This document shows positions 1-5,847 of a stretch of DNA of 5,847 nucleotides, piece by piece. The notes below the pieces were generated by a model that saw only the letters and a program-made list of their open reading frames with translations, ran no database searches and was not told the DNA's origin. The DNA is from Planctomycetaceae bacterium UBA2671. Lineage in GTDB: Bacteria > Planctomycetota > Planctomycetia > Planctomycetales > Planctomycetaceae. The stretch is taken from the NCBI GenBank assembly GCA_002359185.1, contig DEML01000059.1, positions 1-5,847 on the forward strand, in the 5' to 3' direction. The stretch's first letter is position 1. Each line of letters starts with the position of its first letter. The position numbers and the translations under genes were made by a program.

Positions 1-132
1 CACATGGAACGGGACCACTTGCCACCAATTCGAGAAGAGCCTGATGAAGTGGAAACGATTTCCATCGATCAGATTGAGGTACGAAAATACGTTGGAGGAT
101 TGATCAAGTCGTTTGAGCGGAAGGCCGCCTGA
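1..132 (+). CDS. C-terminal end of an unidentified protein (partial, cut by window edge)
   Basis: Frame 1 is open from the window edge to a TGA at 130-132 and encodes about 43 residues. The tail is rich in charged residues and prolines: an acidic stretch (EEPDEVE, residues 12-18) is followed by a segment ending KSFERKAA. The ATG at position 4 could in principle start a 42-residue peptide, but no ribosome site can be judged and a truncated larger gene is more likely. It converges on the minus-strand operon, with 45 bp between the two stop codons, so it is not part of that operon. I do not recognise the family, and a second plus-strand frame is also open for about 95 bases, so coding is probable rather than certain. 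Confidence 0.5.
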   Translation, partial: HMERDHLPPIREEPDEVETISIDQIEVRKYVGGLIKSFERKAA

Positions 133-136
133 CAAG

Positions 137-152
137 GTGCAGGTTTCTGCAC
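137..152. terminator. Hairpin between convergent genes, possible bidirectional terminator
   Basis: A perfect 6-bp inverted repeat, GTGCAG / CTGCAC, encloses a 4-base loop (GTTT, 143-146). It lies in the 45-bp space between the stop codon of the plus-strand gene (132) and the stop codon of the minus-strand WD40 gene (178). The position suits a shared terminator. Neither strand has a T-run after the stem, so it is not a canonical intrinsic terminator, and it may only block 3' exonucleases or be chance. Confidence 0.35.
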
Positions 153-177
153 TGAGAGATAGGTAAATCGAATGTGC

Positions 178-1140
178 TTATTGATCGATTTGCAAGAGAG
201 AAAATTTCTGCAAGCCGGTGTTATTTGCCACAATCACGTTCTCTCCAGCAGGGTCAATCACAACGGCATGCAGCCACGAGTGGTTGGTTTGTATTCGCTT
301 CACAATCGCAGCGGACTGCGAATCGATCATAAAAACCAGACCCGTTGACGTCGTCACAACGATCATTGGTTCCCTCGGATGCCAAACGACCGCTAAGGGG
401 ATTGATTCCAGTTTGACGAACCGCACCATTCTCCCAATCGTCGGTTGCCAGAACCTGACGGTTCGGTCATTAGCGATAGTGACAACCGTTGGTAGTCCCT
501 CAGTGTGCGGACTTATTTTCAAGTCGTTGATGGCTCCGGTGTGATTATTGAAAGTACGGATATTTTTACGTGTGATGATATCCCATACTCGCAAACTTTG
601 ATCGACGCTAGCGGTCACGAGTATCTTCTCGCCTGGTAACATTTCGACTGCGGTGACACCTTTTGAGTGCCCATGAAACTCACTAATTTTGCTGTTCTTA
701 TTTCGATCGAAGAGATTAACGTTTCCATCAAGTGAACCAGTCACAATACGGTTAGAATCTGGCAGCCAGCGTATGGAATACACCGAATCCTTATGAATTC
801 GATACACAGCCCCCGCTTGCTCAAATGGATAGTGACAAACCTGTACTATGCCATCTTCGCCAGGATTCCCACCGGCAACGGCTAACATCTTTCCATCGGG
901 AGAGAAACGAATGTCATGAATTGATGCCAGTTCGAAATCGACAGTTGCTAGCGTACTCAATGTTGCGATTTCAAAAAATCTCAATTGACTATCTTGAGCA
1001 GCGACAACTTGCTTCCCATCTGGAGTGATCACCAACGCTGTGACCACGGGTTCGTTGGCAAGGAGAACCGATGCACCGTTGAACACAATAATTGATAACA
1101 GAAACTGGGCAAATTGTCGCGTGTTATGTATGTGATTCAT
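178..1140 (-). CDS. Exported WD40-repeat protein, seven-bladed beta-propeller
   Basis: The 320-residue product begins with a Sec-type signal peptide (hydrophobic core about residues 10-28, likely cleavage after LLA at 26-28). The rest is filled by seven WD40-like units at about 31-62, 72-113, 116-156, 158-198, 200-241, 245-284 and 287-317. Recurrent marks are the SPDGK-type turns (79-83, ITPDGK at 38-43), GH/HxxxV strand starts (H116, H158, H200) and the strand endings LRVWD (183-187) and VRFWQ (228-232). Blades 3-5 are the most canonical and blades 1, 6 and 7 are degenerate. Seven units are enough for one closed propeller, and no other domain is present. Such propellers usually bind proteins, so a scaffold role outside the cytoplasm is inferred. 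The ATG overlaps the DUF1501 stop codon by 4 bp (ATGA, 1137-1140), which implies translational coupling and fixes the start. No strong Shine-Dalgarno is visible. It is the last gene of the operon. The specific partner is unknown. Confidence 0.9.
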   Translation of the reverse strand: MNHIHNTRQFAQFLLSIIVFNGASVLLANEPVVTALVITPDGKQVVAAQDSQLRFFEIATLSTLATVDFELASIHDIRFSPDGKMLAVAGGNPGEDGIVQVCHYPFEQAGAVYRIHKDSVYSIRWLPDSNRIVTGSLDGNVNLFDRNKNSKISEFHGHSKGVTAVEMLPGEKILVTASVDQSLRVWDIITRKNIRTFNNHTGAINDLKISPHTEGLPTVVTIANDRTVRFWQPTIGRMVRFVKLESIPLAVVWHPREPMIVVTTSTGLVFMIDSQSAAIVKRIQTNHSWLHAVVIDPAGENVIVANNTGLQKFSLLQIDQ

Positions 1141-2477
1141 CCGACCAATTCTTGGATGACTTGTGCATCATGAGGTGTCAACCGGACGGGACGACCGTCA
1201 GTAGTTTTTAATTCCAACTGAGGATCGATGCCTAGCAGGGTGTAAATCGTGGCAGCCAGGTCACTGGGAGTCACAGGTCGATCCGCCGGGCTTTCTCCGG
1301 TGGCGTCACTCGCTCCGATGAGTTGAGCTGCTCGAATTCCTCCCCCAGCGAGGGCTACGCTGAAGACGCGAGGCCAGTGATCTCTTCCTCCCGCTGAATT
1401 GAGTTTCGGAGTCCGGCCAAACTCTCCCATGACAACAACGAGTGTCTGTTCGAGAAGTCCACGTTCATCCAGATCGTTTACTAGGCCAGACAACGCAAGA
1501 TCGAGAGAGGGAATCAACCCGACCGGTTTCTTCGCACCTGTATACCCATCTTTCAAACGAGTTATTAAATCATTATGTGTATCCCAGCCACGATTGTTGA
1601 CCGTCACAAAAGTCGCTCCTCTTTCAATCAGTCGACGAGCCAGTAGGCAACTTTGCCCGATGGTTCTTGGACCATATTTCTGGCGAGTTTTTGGCGATTC
1701 CTGATCAATTTGAAACGCTTCTCTCGCGGTTGGCGAGGAAACCAATTCTACAGAACGATCGAGATCAGAAAAGGAGTTTTTAGACCCTCCCCCGAATGAA
1801 TTCAACTCGCTTAGCTGGTGGACGTAACGTTGTCTTCGCAATAATCTCGCGGAATCGAGTCCCTGTGCGAGTTCTAAGTCCTCGACTTGAAAATCAGGCT
1901 TTGCTGGATCACCGGAAATCGAGAATGGAGCGTGATTTGAGGGTAGATAACCGGCTCCACTCAAGTTGCCTCCCCCCACCTGAAAGTCAGGAATCGCCAG
2001 ATTCTGCGGAAGAACCGTCTGTGATCGTGAGAGGTGCGAAGCGACTCCACCTAAAGTGGGATACTCCAGCACAGGTGTCGGCTTATAGCCGGTCATTAAA
2101 TAATGAGTGCCAAAATTATGCTCGCCTAATGGAGATGTCATTGAACGAATGATGGCGAACTTTTCGATCATCTTCGCCATTTCGGGAAGAGACTCGCTGA
2201 GGTGAACTCCGGGGATTGATGTTGAGATTGATTCGAGTGGTCCACGTACTTCAATCGGTGCGTCCGGTTTGAGATCGAAAGTTTCGAGATGACTCGGCCC
2301 CCCATCGAGCCAGATGAGAATGCATGATTTCGAACGAGGTTTCAAGCGAAGCCCAACTTCATCTGCTCTAGCAATCTTACTTAGATTCAACAGGTCCGCC
2401 GTTCCCAGTCCCAGTGCGAACAGACTCCCCAACTGCAACACGTCTCGTCGAACGAAATTCCTATCGATGAATTTCAT
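1137..2477 (-). CDS. DUF1501 family protein with twin-arginine signal
   Basis: This 446-residue protein is about the usual DUF1501 length. The family belongs to the alkaline phosphatase/sulfatase fold superfamily and is abundant in planctomycetes, but no reaction is established. The N-terminus has a Tat-like signal: R10-R11 in VRRDVLQLG, a hydrophobic stretch at about 16-32, and an ARA-D cleavage site near 38. Visible family motifs, in order, are LDGGPSHLETFD (57-68), GWDTHND (297-303), GEFGRTP (351-357) and GRDHWP (364-369); their Asp, Glu and His residues are plausible metal or active-site ligands. The ATG at 2477 is preferred because it places the twin arginines at residues 10-11. An in-frame TTG at 2507 would add ten residues (456 aa) and is less likely. 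It starts 134 bp after the DUF1549/DUF1553 gene and ends in a 4-bp overlap with the WD40 gene. Tat export suggests folding, possibly metal loading, before export; this is inference. Confidence 0.92.
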   Translation of the reverse strand: MKFIDRNFVRRDVLQLGSLFALGLGTADLLNLSKIARADEVGLRLKPRSKSCILIWLDGGPSHLETFDLKPDAPIEVRGPLESISTSIPGVHLSESLPEMAKMIEKFAIIRSMTSPLGEHNFGTHYLMTGYKPTPVLEYPTLGGVASHLSRSQTVLPQNLAIPDFQVGGGNLSGAGYLPSNHAPFSISGDPAKPDFQVEDLELAQGLDSARLLRRQRYVHQLSELNSFGGGSKNSFSDLDRSVELVSSPTAREAFQIDQESPKTRQKYGPRTIGQSCLLARRLIERGATFVTVNNRGWDTHNDLITRLKDGYTGAKKPVGLIPSLDLALSGLVNDLDERGLLEQTLVVVMGEFGRTPKLNSAGGRDHWPRVFSVALAGGGIRAAQLIGASDATGESPADRPVTPSDLAATIYTLLGIDPQLELKTTDGRPVRLTPHDAQVIQELVG

Positions 2478-2611
2478 AACACATCTTTCACTGTTAGAGT
2501 AATCCAATACTTCTCTTGCACGTGAAGAATCGTTTCATAAGTCAAATACCTGAATGCCACGAGGCAGGAAGGTTAAGATCCATTTTGCGACTGCTCTTAA
2601 CGACTTCATTA
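2478..2611 (-). other. 134-bp intergenic spacer inside the operon
   Basis: This is the only sizeable gap in an otherwise tightly packed gene run. It holds a weak inverted repeat at 2549-2568, with outer CCTG/CAGG and an alternative inner TGCC/GGCA around a 4-base loop, and a TTGACT hexamer on the minus strand (2545-2540) that resembles a -35 box but has no -10 match at 16-18 bp. There is no T-run, so no convincing terminator. A GAAAG element sits about 8 bases before the preferred DUF1501 ATG and may be its ribosome site. The spacer may allow separate expression or RNA processing of the downstream pair, but nothing here proves it. Confidence 0.4.
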
Positions 2612-4819
2612 TCAATGATTCGTGCGAAATTCTTCGCTCGTCAGAATGGACCAAAACAAATCCTGCAGCAATTCTCGCCGCTCCTGTGTTCGGTTTATCT
2701 GTGAAAGTTCGTTCTCCCAATAGCTGACTTCAGCTTGTTTTGGAGCCCGACTGAAGGTAGACAAATAGATATCTTCGAGGATTTCGCTATCTGACTTTCC
2801 CCCACCCAGCAATTTTGCGAGACGTCCATCGGTCGATGTGATGCGTAGGTTGAGTAACTCGCCATTGATAAAATGCAGCATCAATTGCAATCCACCTATT
2901 GTCGCGTGAGAACTTTCACAGGACTCTTCTCGTGAACAGCGACCAAGTCGATCCAATTCTGGGGAGGTGATCTTCGAATCGAATAGTTGGATGGCTCGCA
3001 GATCCTGGCTCGCAGCGCCAAAACGGACTGGAATGCCCGTCGCATCGGCTATCGCATCTGCCAGAACTTCTGGTTCGAATGGTTTCCCAATTGCGTGTGA
3101 ATAGTATTGAAGATCGGTCTGATTCTGAGGCAATGTCTGGCTACTGCGAGCATAGGCAGCGCTGGAGACGATCCGTTGAATTGTATGCCGCAGGTTAAAA
3201 TCATGTTTAACGAAATCGTCAGCCAGCAATTGCAGAAGAACCGGATGAGTTGCTGGGTTCGTTGTTCTCAAATCATCAACTGGTTCTACCAAACCGCGAC
3301 CCATCAATCGTTTCCAAATCCGATTCACAATTGCTTTGGCAAAGTATTTATTTTGATCACTCGTCAACCAATTCGCGAAATCATCTCGTCCGTCTGATAG
3401 ACTCTCCAGGAATTGCTCACCTGGGATTCGCGGGATGGCAGCTTCCCCCGTCGCTGGATGAACGACCTCAGCCCCAGTGATGTAGGAGATCTCTCGACCT
3501 GATTTCACACCAGCGAAAATCGCAGCGAGACCGTGGTAGTCGTCCTGGCTCCAGCGATCAAGAGGATGATCATGGCAATTTGCACAGCGCAAGCGACTCC
3601 CCATGAAGAGTTCGCTGACAAACTCAGCCTGCTCGCGAGGACCACCAACCGTCCGAAAGAAATTCGCAGGACCAACTTCGTGAGAATCGCCAGTTGCCGT
3701 CAATAATGTTTTTGCGATGGCGGCGAATGACGTCCCGTTCGCGAGTTCTCTTCGTAGCCATGCGTGATAAGTTTTTGCACCTACTGAATCTTGTGGTTGA
3801 GAGCGAATCCTTAACAGTTTGGAAAACTCATAAGTCCAGTAATCGTTGAACTCCTCCGATTCCAGAAGCGAGTTGATGAATCGTTTCCGCTTCTCCTGGC
3901 TCTTGTCGTTTTGATATGAAACGATCTGTGCCGAATTTGGGAGTCGTCCCGTGAGATCCAGGTGGATCCGTCTCAGGAACTCTGCCTCGCCGGCGGGTGG
4001 AGAGGGCGGAATTCGCAGCACTTCGAGAAGTTGGTAAATCTGCTCATCTATGAAATTCTCTCGCTGCAAATTCGTCAGATCAAGCTGCTCGCTGTCTGCT
4101 GAGAGGATGAGAACAATCGGCACGACTACATCTAAAAATCTCGCGATCACGACATGCTGACCGGGTCTTAGAACTTTCGCAGCTCTTGTGACAGAATCAA
4201 TTTCAACCGCCGATGAGTCCTCAGCGGTGAAGACTGTCAGGTGAGTCACATCGCGTGAACTCTGATCTGAAAATTCTGCGATGGCGCTCAAAGGAATCTT
4301 TGATCTGACTTTGTTGAGAACTTGTTTTTGTGGTTGCGCCTCGAACGATTTGAGTATTCGCAGTTGATGTCGCTGCGCCCCTTGAGCGATCCAGGTACTT
4401 ATCAATTTGACCTCGTGAGAATCCAGATCGAAGCGAGTGCCTCCACCATGTTCAATCGTTTCCGTCGATTTCAACAGTAGCAAGCTGCTTTCCGGTTTCG
4501 AGAGATTGACCCGACGACCTTCGAAGCGATGAGCAATTGAAGTGTGATCAAAATCGGGCCTACTCCCATACAGCGATAGGTAAAACTCCCCTCGACCGGC
4601 AGCTGCTCCATGACACGCACCACTATTACAGCCAGCTTTCGTAAGCATCGGGACGATCTCGGTATCGAAATCAATCAAGGTTTGGTCGTCAGCGAAAAGC
4701 GAACTTGCCGCCGTCACCAATAAAAACAATACGGGAAACGACCACCTGTTCAAAATAAAACTATTCAAAGACCAGGTGAATTCATAGTCTCTCGCGTTTC
4801 TTACTGTCTTTCGAAACAT
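2612..4819 (-). CDS. DUF1549/DUF1553 planctomycete cytochrome-like protein
   Basis: The 735-residue exported protein has an unusually long N-terminal region (27 residues), then a hydrophobic signal core at 28-41 with likely cleavage after LFA (43). Next comes a cytochrome-like segment with CNSGACH (C64, C69, H70; CX4CH spacing) and a following LSLYG stretch. An Ig-like (Big2-type) segment lies at about 188-240. DUF1549 follows at about 255-440, with FLRRIHLDLTGRLP (281-294) and a second Cys/His motif CANCHDHPLDRW (412-423). DUF1553 occupies about 478-735, with VNRIWKRLMGRGLVEPVDD (498-516) and a C-terminal LSTFSRAP (686-693). The domain order is typical of the planctomycete family. Covalent haem at C64/C69 is plausible from the motif but unproven. 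The ATG lies one base after the stop of the upstream gene (TAG-G-ATG), favouring translational coupling. An in-frame TTG at residue 23 would give a more ordinary signal peptide and is the main alternative start. The stop at 2612 is followed by the 134-bp spacer. The function of the family is unknown. Confidence 0.93.
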   Translation of the reverse strand: MFRKTVRNARDYEFTWSLNSFILNRWSFPVLFLLVTAASSLFADDQTLIDFDTEIVPMLTKAGCNSGACHGAAAGRGEFYLSLYGSRPDFDHTSIAHRFEGRRVNLSKPESSLLLLKSTETIEHGGGTRFDLDSHEVKLISTWIAQGAQRHQLRILKSFEAQPQKQVLNKVRSKIPLSAIAEFSDQSSRDVTHLTVFTAEDSSAVEIDSVTRAAKVLRPGQHVVIARFLDVVVPIVLILSADSEQLDLTNLQRENFIDEQIYQLLEVLRIPPSPPAGEAEFLRRIHLDLTGRLPNSAQIVSYQNDKSQEKRKRFINSLLESEEFNDYWTYEFSKLLRIRSQPQDSVGAKTYHAWLRRELANGTSFAAIAKTLLTATGDSHEVGPANFFRTVGGPREQAEFVSELFMGSRLRCANCHDHPLDRWSQDDYHGLAAIFAGVKSGREISYITGAEVVHPATGEAAIPRIPGEQFLESLSDGRDDFANWLTSDQNKYFAKAIVNRIWKRLMGRGLVEPVDDLRTTNPATHPVLLQLLADDFVKHDFNLRHTIQRIVSSAAYARSSQTLPQNQTDLQYYSHAIGKPFEPEVLADAIADATGIPVRFGAASQDLRAIQLFDSKITSPELDRLGRCSREESCESSHATIGGLQLMLHFINGELLNLRITSTDGRLAKLLGGGKSDSEILEDIYLSTFSRAPKQAEVSYWENELSQINRTQERRELLQDLFWSILTSEEFRTNH

Positions 4820-4820
4820 C

Positions 4821-5693
4821 CTAATCTCGTTTCTCGACCTGTGGAGCAGGGTACTCCTTTGCCCACTTCTTTAGGTATTCACGCGCTGGAGGCGTTCCGT
4901 AGGTTTCCAAACGATCTGAATTCACTACGGTATTCGTCACTCGCCCCAAATGCTGTTGAGCAAGTCTATTATTTTCGAGGTAATCCTCCAACTTCGAAGC
5001 AGCGACATCAACTGCTTCTGGTGTGGCCTGTTTGTTGATGACCGCCCGTAACATCTCGACCAGTTTGGGATCGTCTGTCGATGTCATTCCTCGGTCTGGT
5101 TGCTCCTGATATCTCGCCCCTGCGAGTTCATTCAGATCAGGAACCTCACCACTTCCAATGGCCGCCACAAGCGCCTTGAAAATTTTAGGAGAATCGGCTG
5201 GAAGACTTGGTTGGATTAGCGCGAAATTCTCAGTGACCTTGCCATCTTTTCCGATAAGGACAGTCAGCGTCACATTGCGATTCAGCCCATAGGCTCCTGG
5301 ACCTTCCAGTCCGTCTGGAGAAAGTGTCCACTCGACTTCTTTCGCAAAGTGCTTCTGCACAGTGTTCATCCATTTCGCTGTTTCGGTCGCATCCGAAGTC
5401 AGGAAGACGACTGCACTGGCGAGCCCATCTTTTTTACGAGAGGCAGCGTATTTCATCAACGCATTGGTCAGACCAAACGCAGGACGAGTCCGTGCATGCA
5501 CAAAAATGAGAAACACCGGCTGCTTATCAGCGAGTTCCATAAAGTCGAACTCCTTCCCAGAATGCTCTCCAATCATTCCTTTTACCTTCAGTGGCGGAAG
5601 TAATTCGTTTGCTTGTGGTCCCGAATAAATTGAATCCTCAGCAGAGATCAGCGAGCAATTGCACAGCAGAATTAACAACATAAAATTTTTCAT
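4821..5693 (-). CDS. Secreted thioredoxin/redoxin-fold protein lacking catalytic cysteines
   Basis: The 290-residue product starts with a Sec signal peptide (MKNFMLLILL, likely cleavage after ISA at 16-18). Residues about 30-185 read as a redoxin-like fold: PVFLIFVHARTRP (59-71) takes the place of the strand and active-site loop, AVVFLTSD (94-101) looks like a central strand, and NVTLTVLIGKDGKV (140-153) is the strand before the terminal hairpin. Where redoxins carry a Cys or CxxC there is HARTRP, and the usual cis-Pro before Thr is V141. The only cysteines (C11, C13) lie in the signal peptide, so the mature protein cannot do thiol chemistry. Residues about 208-281 form a charged, probably helical C-terminal module not typical of thioredoxins. 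The ATG at 5693 is chosen because it gives a clean signal peptide; a GTG at 5705 would add four residues. No clear Shine-Dalgarno is seen. It is the first gene of the operon. The fold assignment is fairly sure; a binding or structural role is inference. Confidence 0.85.
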   Translation of the reverse strand: MKNFMLLILLCNCSLISAEDSIYSGPQANELLPPLKVKGMIGEHSGKEFDFMELADKQPVFLIFVHARTRPAFGLTNALMKYAASRKKDGLASAVVFLTSDATETAKWMNTVQKHFAKEVEWTLSPDGLEGPGAYGLNRNVTLTVLIGKDGKVTENFALIQPSLPADSPKIFKALVAAIGSGEVPDLNELAGARYQEQPDRGMTSTDDPKLVEMLRAVINKQATPEAVDVAASKLEDYLENNRLAQQHLGRVTNTVVNSDRLETYGTPPAREYLKKWAKEYPAPQVEKRD

Positions 5694-5715
5694 TGAATCG
5701 ATCACATTATTAACT

Positions 5716-5741
5716 AAAAAAACCAGATGCTACCACCATCT
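5716..5741 (-). terminator. Inverted repeat followed by T7, possible terminator or leader attenuator
   Basis: Read on the minus strand, AGATG (5741-5737) and CATCT (5729-5725) form a 5-bp stem with a 7-base loop, followed after two G by seven T (5722-5716). This resembles a weak intrinsic terminator for a minus-strand gene entering from the right edge. A second, mutually exclusive inverted repeat, CTCGA/TCGAG with a 4-base loop (5740-5753), overlaps the first. The T-run ends only 22 bases before the ATG of the thioredoxin-like gene, so the element could instead lie in that gene's leader. An AATAAT hexamer (5711-5706) is a 5/6 match to a -10 box but has no matching -35. The stem is short, so confidence is modest. 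Confidence 0.3.
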
Positions 5742-5744
5742 CGA

Positions 5745-5847
5745 TCAGTCGAGGCACAACATCAGCATACACTGATTGGTATCAGCCGCCAATCCCGTCA
5801 GATAACGTTTGCTTAATGGCTTCCACCCTTTGATATCGATGAAAGAG
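5745..5847 (-). CDS. Possible C-terminal tail of an upstream minus-strand gene (partial, frame uncertain)
   Basis: Two minus-strand frames are open from the right window edge. One ends in TGA at 5745-5747 and gives about 33 residues containing FIDIKGWKPLSKR near its beginning; the other ends in TGA at 5782-5784 and gives 21 residues ending LSDGIGG. The first contains a segment reminiscent of the IDxKGWK stretch seen in some type II topoisomerase A subunits, but its hydrophobic Met/Cys/Leu ending is not convincing. The short length does not allow a choice, and the region may be non-coding promoter DNA. If a gene does end here, the hairpin plus T7 just downstream would be its terminator. Confidence 0.2.
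   Translation of the reverse strand, partial: SFIDIKGWKPLSKRYLTGLAADTNQCMLMLCLD

Noticed and set aside
218..544. Plus-strand open frame of 108 codons opposite the WD40 gene
   Set aside because: It is fully antisense to a clear seven-repeat WD40 gene and its translation shows no recognisable domain.
1399..2152. Plus-strand open frames at 1399-1704 and 1796-2152
   Set aside because: Both lie opposite the DUF1501 gene, whose conserved motifs span the same bases; the antisense translations are rich in Ser/Arg without any family features.
2494..2538. Tiny minus-strand frame of 14 codons (MKRFFTCKRSIGLL) in the operon spacer
   Set aside because: It is too short to judge and has no ribosome site; a chance frame is the simpler explanation, though a leader peptide cannot be excluded.
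2540..2545. TTGACT -35-like hexamer as an internal promoter
   Set aside because: No -10-like hexamer occurs 16-18 bases downstream on the minus strand.
2535..2720. Minus-strand 61-codon frame across the end of the DUF1549/DUF1553 gene
   Set aside because: It overlaps about 109 bases of the real gene in another frame and has no signal or domain. It could be a coupled small gene in the spacer, but nothing supports that.
3107..3480. Overlapping plus-strand open frames opposite the DUF1553 domain
   Set aside because: They are antisense to a strongly conserved domain and overlap one another in two frames, as expected of shadow frames.
5324..5628. Three overlapping plus-strand open frames opposite the thioredoxin-like gene
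   Set aside because: They are antisense to a gene with a signal peptide and recognisable fold, and they compete with each other for the same bases.
5745..5847. Assignment of the right-edge fragment as a topoisomerase IV/gyrase A subunit tail
   Set aside because: Only a short FIDIKGWK-like stretch suggests it, the remaining residues do not fit, and a competing frame is equally open.

Overview
The window looks like planctomycete DNA. Three of its four complete genes belong to families strongly expanded in Planctomycetota: a planctomycete cytochrome-like DUF1549/DUF1553 protein, a twin-arginine DUF1501 protein and an exported WD40 protein. By eye the base composition is near half G+C, which would suit one of the moderate-GC planctomycete lineages. 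The genus cannot be fixed from the sequence alone.

Layout: at the left edge (1-132, plus strand) is the C-terminal tail of an unidentified gene. It converges on a minus-strand run of four genes, with a small hairpin between them at 137-152. In transcription order (right to left) the run is: a secreted thioredoxin-fold protein with no cysteines in its mature part (5693-4821), a 735-residue DUF1549/DUF1553 protein with two cytochrome-c-type Cys/His motifs (4819-2612), a Tat-type DUF1501 protein (2477-1137) and a secreted seven-blade WD40 propeller (1140-178). The first pair is separated by a single base and the last pair overlaps by 4 bp (ATGA). The only real gap is 134 bp, between the DUF1549/DUF1553 and DUF1501 genes. 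At the right edge is a short leader with overlapping inverted repeats and a T7 run on the minus strand. Beyond it may lie the tail of another minus-strand gene, but its frame cannot be decided. No stretch over 300 bases lacks a gene.

All four products carry an export signal (three Sec-like, one Tat-like), so they should work together outside the cytoplasm. The DUF1549/DUF1553 + DUF1501 pair is a recurrent planctomycete module without an established biochemical role. A working inference is an extracytoplasmic complex made of a possibly haem-binding protein, an alkaline-phosphatase-superfamily protein, a propeller scaffold and a redox-dead thioredoxin-fold partner. The most unusual point is that the thioredoxin-like protein has lost both the catalytic cysteines and the usual cis-proline. 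No RNA genes, mobile elements or CRISPR repeats were seen.
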